NCBI GenBank assembly: GCA_017472105.1
Contig: JAFUQY010000175.1
Location: 1 to 8,498, forward strand
Reading direction: 5' to 3'
Length of the DNA stretch: 8,498 bases
Source of the DNA: Clostridia bacterium
GTDB lineage: Bacteria; Bacillota_A; Clostridia; Oscillospirales; CAG-272
The notes below the pieces were generated by a model. The model was not told the origin of the DNA. It made no database searches and saw nothing but the letters and a program-made list of their open reading frames with translations. A program made the translations under genes and the position numbers. This document shows positions 6,229-8,498 of the stretch, in pieces. Positions within the stretch are counted from its first letter, which is position 1. Each line of letters begins with the position of its first letter.

Positions 6229-6257
6229 ATTATATGCGGACATTCCGGACTGTATGC
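6229..6257 (-). promoter_or_regulatory. Candidate sigma-E-like sporulation promoter for yabP-yabQ
   Basis: On the minus strand, GCATACA (complement of 6251-6257), 14 bases, then CATATAAT (complement of 6229-6236). The B. subtilis sigma-E consensus is roughly KMATATT-N14/15-CATACAMT, so the -10 matches at 7 of 8 positions and the -35 at 5 of 7 with correct spacing. The site lies 44 bases upstream of the yabP start in the 92-bp gap after rqcP. The TATAAT inside the -10 could instead serve sigma-A, but no TTGACA-like -35 is at 17 bp. A sequence-based prediction only. Confidence 0.5.
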
Positions 6258-6276
6258 CTCTGAAATTACGATTTCC

Positions 6277-6519
6277 TCAGTCAATGATTTCGTACATGGA
6301 TGCGGCATCCGCCTTGGCTGCGTGTTCCTTCACGTCAACTACGCGGAACCTGAGGGTACGCTCGCCGTAGGTCACAGCGATAATGTCCCCTTCCTTGACG
6401 TCGTAGGATGCCTTGGCACGCTTGCCGTTGACCTCGACGTGCTCGGAGTCGCATGCTTCGTTTGCAACGGTACGCCGCTTGATGATGCGGGATACCTTCA
6501 GAAATTTGTCAAGTCTCAT
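6277..6519 (-). CDS. rqcP: S4-domain RNA-binding protein RqcP (YabO/Hsp15-like)
   Basis: An 80-residue protein almost entirely made of an S4 RNA-binding domain. MRLDKFLKVSRIIKRRTVANEA (1-22) is the basic helix pair, and VEVNGKRAKASYDVKEGDIIAV (28-49) is the beta-hairpin signature. It closely resembles B. subtilis RqcP (formerly YabO). RqcP joins RqcH and stalled 50S subunits carrying peptidyl-tRNA and supports poly-alanine tailing in ribosome-associated quality control. The start ATG is one base after the mazG stop, with GAGG nine bases before it inside the mazG end, so it is probably translated in concert with mazG. The 92 bp after it separate it from yabP. Confidence 0.93.
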   Translation of the reverse strand: MRLDKFLKVSRIIKRRTVANEACDSEHVEVNGKRAKASYDVKEGDIIAVTYGERTLRFRVVDVKEHAAKADAASMYEIID

Positions 6520-6520
6520 T

Positions 6521-7240
6521 TTATTCTACCTCAGTATAGTTTTCAATAAAATCCGTCACGCGGTCGCCGAGGTTCTTTTCGACATCCGCGTCATTTCCGG
6601 CGAGCTGAACGGAGGTGAAAATAATCTCCGTCAGAATCTTCTGCCGCTCATCCCCGTCCGTTTTTGCGAGAGACGCGGTCAGATTCTTCAGCTTCGCGGT
6701 CAGTTCATCGTCGGAACCGAAGTCAAAACCGGCGGCGCGTGCTTTTTTCGCCACTTTCTTCGCCCGGATGAGCGCAGGATACTGCTTCGGCACCGCTTCC
6801 ATTTTGGATTTTGCGGTATCGCGGCTCTTTTCCACGGTCTTGATTGCCTCCCAGTTTTCGAGAACCTGTGCGGAGCCGTCCACTTCGACCGTGCCGAACA
6901 CATGCGGATGCCGCAGGATCATCTTGTCGCAGATATCGCCGATCACGTCACTGACGGTGAAGCCGCCCTTTTCTTCCTCAATCCGGCTGTGGAAGATCAC
7001 CTGGAACATCACATCGCCCAGTTCTTCCCGCAGAAGTGCCATGTCGCCCTTGTCGATGCCTTCGATCGCCTCGTAGGTTTCCTCGATCAGGTCGGTGCGG
7101 ATGGAGGCATGGGTCTGTTCTCGATCCCACGGGCATCCGTCCTCACTGCGGAGCACTTCGACGAGCTCACAGAGGGACGCAAAATCGTGTTTTTCTTCGG
7201 TTTTCAGTTTATTTTTCAGGTTGGAGATTCGTTCGTTCAA
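6521..7240 (-). CDS. mazG: Nucleoside triphosphate pyrophosphohydrolase MazG
   Basis: A 239-residue enzyme that hydrolyses NTPs or dNTPs to monophosphates and pyrophosphate, likely cytoplasmic house-cleaning of abnormal nucleotides. The N-terminal MazG domain is complete: GCPWDREQTH (35-44), the metal-binding EExxE at 53-57 (EETYE) and ExxD at 73-76 (within REELGD), then MILRHPHVFG (107-116) and ENWEAIK (128-134). PALIRAKKVAKKARAAGFDF (155-174) opens the second domain, whose own EExxE/ExxD metal site is not recognisable. B. subtilis YabN carries an extra N-terminal methylase domain; this one does not. The start is TTG: no ATG occurs before residue 67 and AAGGA lies 11 bases upstream. The gene overlaps the flippase gene by 32 bp and ends one base before rqcP. 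Confidence 0.94.
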   Translation of the reverse strand: MNERISNLKNKLKTEEKHDFASLCELVEVLRSEDGCPWDREQTHASIRTDLIEETYEAIEGIDKGDMALLREELGDVMFQVIFHSRIEEEKGGFTVSDVIGDICDKMILRHPHVFGTVEVDGSAQVLENWEAIKTVEKSRDTAKSKMEAVPKQYPALIRAKKVAKKARAAGFDFGSDDELTAKLKNLTASLAKTDGDERQKILTEIIFTSVQLAGNDADVEKNLGDRVTDFIENYTEVE

Positions 7241-8498
7241 GGTTTTGTTCGTCCTTTCTTTGAATGACGGCGCGGATTTCGTCCGGTTCCACGGCTTTCG
7301 TGAGCATCAGGCACAGGACATACACCGCCGCGGCTGTCAGAATCACACACATGCAGGCTGTTTTTCCGCCGACGCTCTCTGCGAGAAGCTGAAAACTCAC
7401 CGATGCCGTAAGTGCGCACAGGGAGGCTGAGATCAGCGGGCGCAGGAAAATCCGGTTCAGACCCAGCCGGATGCCGGTGGATTTCACCACAAATGCGAAA
7501 TTCAGCACCGTCACGGTCAGATAGCAGAGGAATGTCGACACCGGTGCGCCTGCAATTCCCATATGCGCGAGCAGAATCCGGCTGGAAATCAGCTTGACCG
7601 CCGCGCCTGCCAGCATGGAGATCACCGGTTTCCGCTCTTCTCCGCAGCTTTGCAGAATGGAGTTGGTGACGGCGAGGATGCAGACGAAGAACGACGACGG
7701 TGCGAGCAGGGTAAGAAGCGGCGACGCCAGATGTGCGGATTCCGCCTTGTACAGCAGGCACAGAATCGGATCGGCGAGAACGGTCAGTCCCAGTGCGCAC
7801 GGCAGTCCGATGATGACGGCATAGCGGAGCGAGGTTTCGATTCTCTCCCGCGCTTCTTCCGTTCTGCCGGATGCAAAGGACGCGGCAGCTGCGGGAAGGA
7901 GCGAATATGCGATGGGATACACCAGCACCGGCGGCAGATTGAACATGGGCACGGCGAGGGATGTGTAGTTTCCGTAGAGCGTCGCGGCAGCTTCTTCCGT
8001 CATGCCGGAGAGCCGCAGAACCCGCTGGATCATCGCCGTGTCGATCATATTGGTCAGGCTCATCACGGACGCGCTGATCGTCACAGGCAGTGAAATTTTC
8101 AGAAATCTGCGCAGAATGTCACCGAGCGGCTGTTTTTCACTGCGCAGCTGCAAGTCGTCCGGCATCAGATCCCGGTCACGGCGGATGAATTTCGCAGTCA
8201 GCAGATAAATCATCCCGGCGAGAGAACCGAGAGTCAGCCCGGACACTGCGTATGCCGCAATCACATGGACGGAATACCCCATGCGGATGGCGTACATGGC
8301 GGCGGCAATTCCGATGACGAGCTTGCCGATTGCTTCGATGAGCTGGGACACCGCCGTCGGGAGCATGTTGCCGCATCCCTGGAAATACCCGCGCACCGCA
8401 CTTGCCACGGAGATGAAAAACATCGTAGGTGCGGCAATCATCACCGACAGTGCGGATTTGTCCGAACGGATCATGCCGGCGAGATCATCCGACGCGAA
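7209..8498 (-). CDS. SpoVB/YabM-type polysaccharide (lipid-linked precursor) flippase, 5' end outside window
   Basis: The frame is open through the right edge, so the visible 429 residues are the C-terminal part of a protein usually about 500-550 long; the Met codon at 8474 is internal. About 11 hydrophobic segments are present. The stretch SAVRGYFQGCGNMLPTAVSQLIE just after the first visible helix is typical of SpoVB and its paralogues in the MATE/MurJ-like MOP superfamily, as are LKISLPVTISASVMSLTNMID and the Pro/Gly-rich middle helices. These proteins move lipid-linked sugars across the membrane; SpoVB is needed for cortex peptidoglycan. Position before mazG, rqcP, yabP, yabQ and divIC matches B. 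subtilis yabM, so it is an orthologue or functional relative of that gene rather than necessarily SpoVB itself. It ends at TAA 7209-7211, inside mazG. Confidence 0.9.
   Translation of the reverse strand, partial: FASDDLAGMIRSDKSALSVMIAAPTMFFISVASAVRGYFQGCGNMLPTAVSQLIEAIGKLVIGIAAAMYAIRMGYSVHVIAAYAVSGLTLGSLAGMIYLLTAKFIRRDRDLMPDDLQLRSEKQPLGDILRRFLKISLPVTISASVMSLTNMIDTAMIQRVLRLSGMTEEAAATLYGNYTSLAVPMFNLPPVLVYPIAYSLLPAAAASFASGRTEEARERIETSLRYAVIIGLPCALGLTVLADPILCLLYKAESAHLASPLLTLLAPSSFFVCILAVTNSILQSCGEERKPVISMLAGAAVKLISSRILLAHMGIAGAPVSTFLCYLTVTVLNFAFVVKSTGIRLGLNRIFLRPLISASLCALTASVSFQLLAESVGGKTACMCVILTAAAVYVLCLMLTKAVEPDEIRAVIQRKDEQNLERTNLQPEK

Noticed and set aside
6413..7267. Long plus-strand open frame opposite mazG, and similar ones opposite the flippase (7563-8093) and the hydrolase (3519-4130, 4521-4973)
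   Set aside because: All are in codon register with well-identified minus-strand genes and are explained by the same codon bias. None shows family motifs.
1..8498. Mobile elements, tRNA or rRNA genes, toxin-antitoxin or defence genes
   Set aside because: I found no transposase or integrase motifs, terminal inverted repeats, tRNA-like cloverleaf or rRNA sequence. MazG here lies in a conserved sporulation/division cluster, not beside mazEF.

Overview
The window looks like chromosomal DNA of an endospore-forming, anaerobe-type Firmicute (class Clostridia is the best guess; no finer placement is possible from sequence alone). The reasons are a gene order known from Bacillus subtilis and many Clostridia (SpoVB/YabM-like flippase, MazG, RqcP/YabO, YabP, YabQ, DivIC), strong AGGAGG-type ribosome binding sites, and a protein with three S-layer homology (SLH) domains. 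Codon use is GC-leaning. The 1,020-codon S-layer-type gene uses no TTA, CTA or TCA codon, which creates very long but meaningless open frames on the opposite strand.

Layout: positions 1-97 hold the 3' end of a plus-strand gene of unknown function. It converges on everything else in the window, which is on the minus strand. A likely bidirectional terminator (108-145) separates it from the SLH protein gene (174-3236). That gene has its own candidate promoter, an 11-bp tandem repeat and palindromes in the 258-bp upstream region. Next upstream is a terminator (3455-3490) ending a membrane-anchored coiled-coil protein with a class A beta-lactamase-like domain (3495-4985). A further terminator (5007-5037) marks the end of the cluster divIC (5049-5330), yabQ (5364-5918), yabP (5918-6184), rqcP (6277-6519), mazG (6521-7240) and the truncated SpoVB/YabM-like flippase (7209 to the right edge).

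Together the right two-thirds combine envelope and spore functions: a lipid-linked precursor flippase family member, NTP clean-up (MazG), ribosome-associated quality control (RqcP), two sporulation proteins (YabP, YabQ) and a divisome component (DivIC). The genes are closely packed or overlapping except for a 92-bp gap before yabP. That gap holds a sequence resembling a mother-cell sigma-E promoter. The left third encodes cell-surface proteins.

No mobile element, CRISPR array, tRNA, rRNA or obviously new multi-gene system is visible. The most interesting material is the beta-lactamase-like protein with altered motifs and an insertion, the candidate sporulation promoter, and the regulatory and repeat architecture of the S-layer-type gene.
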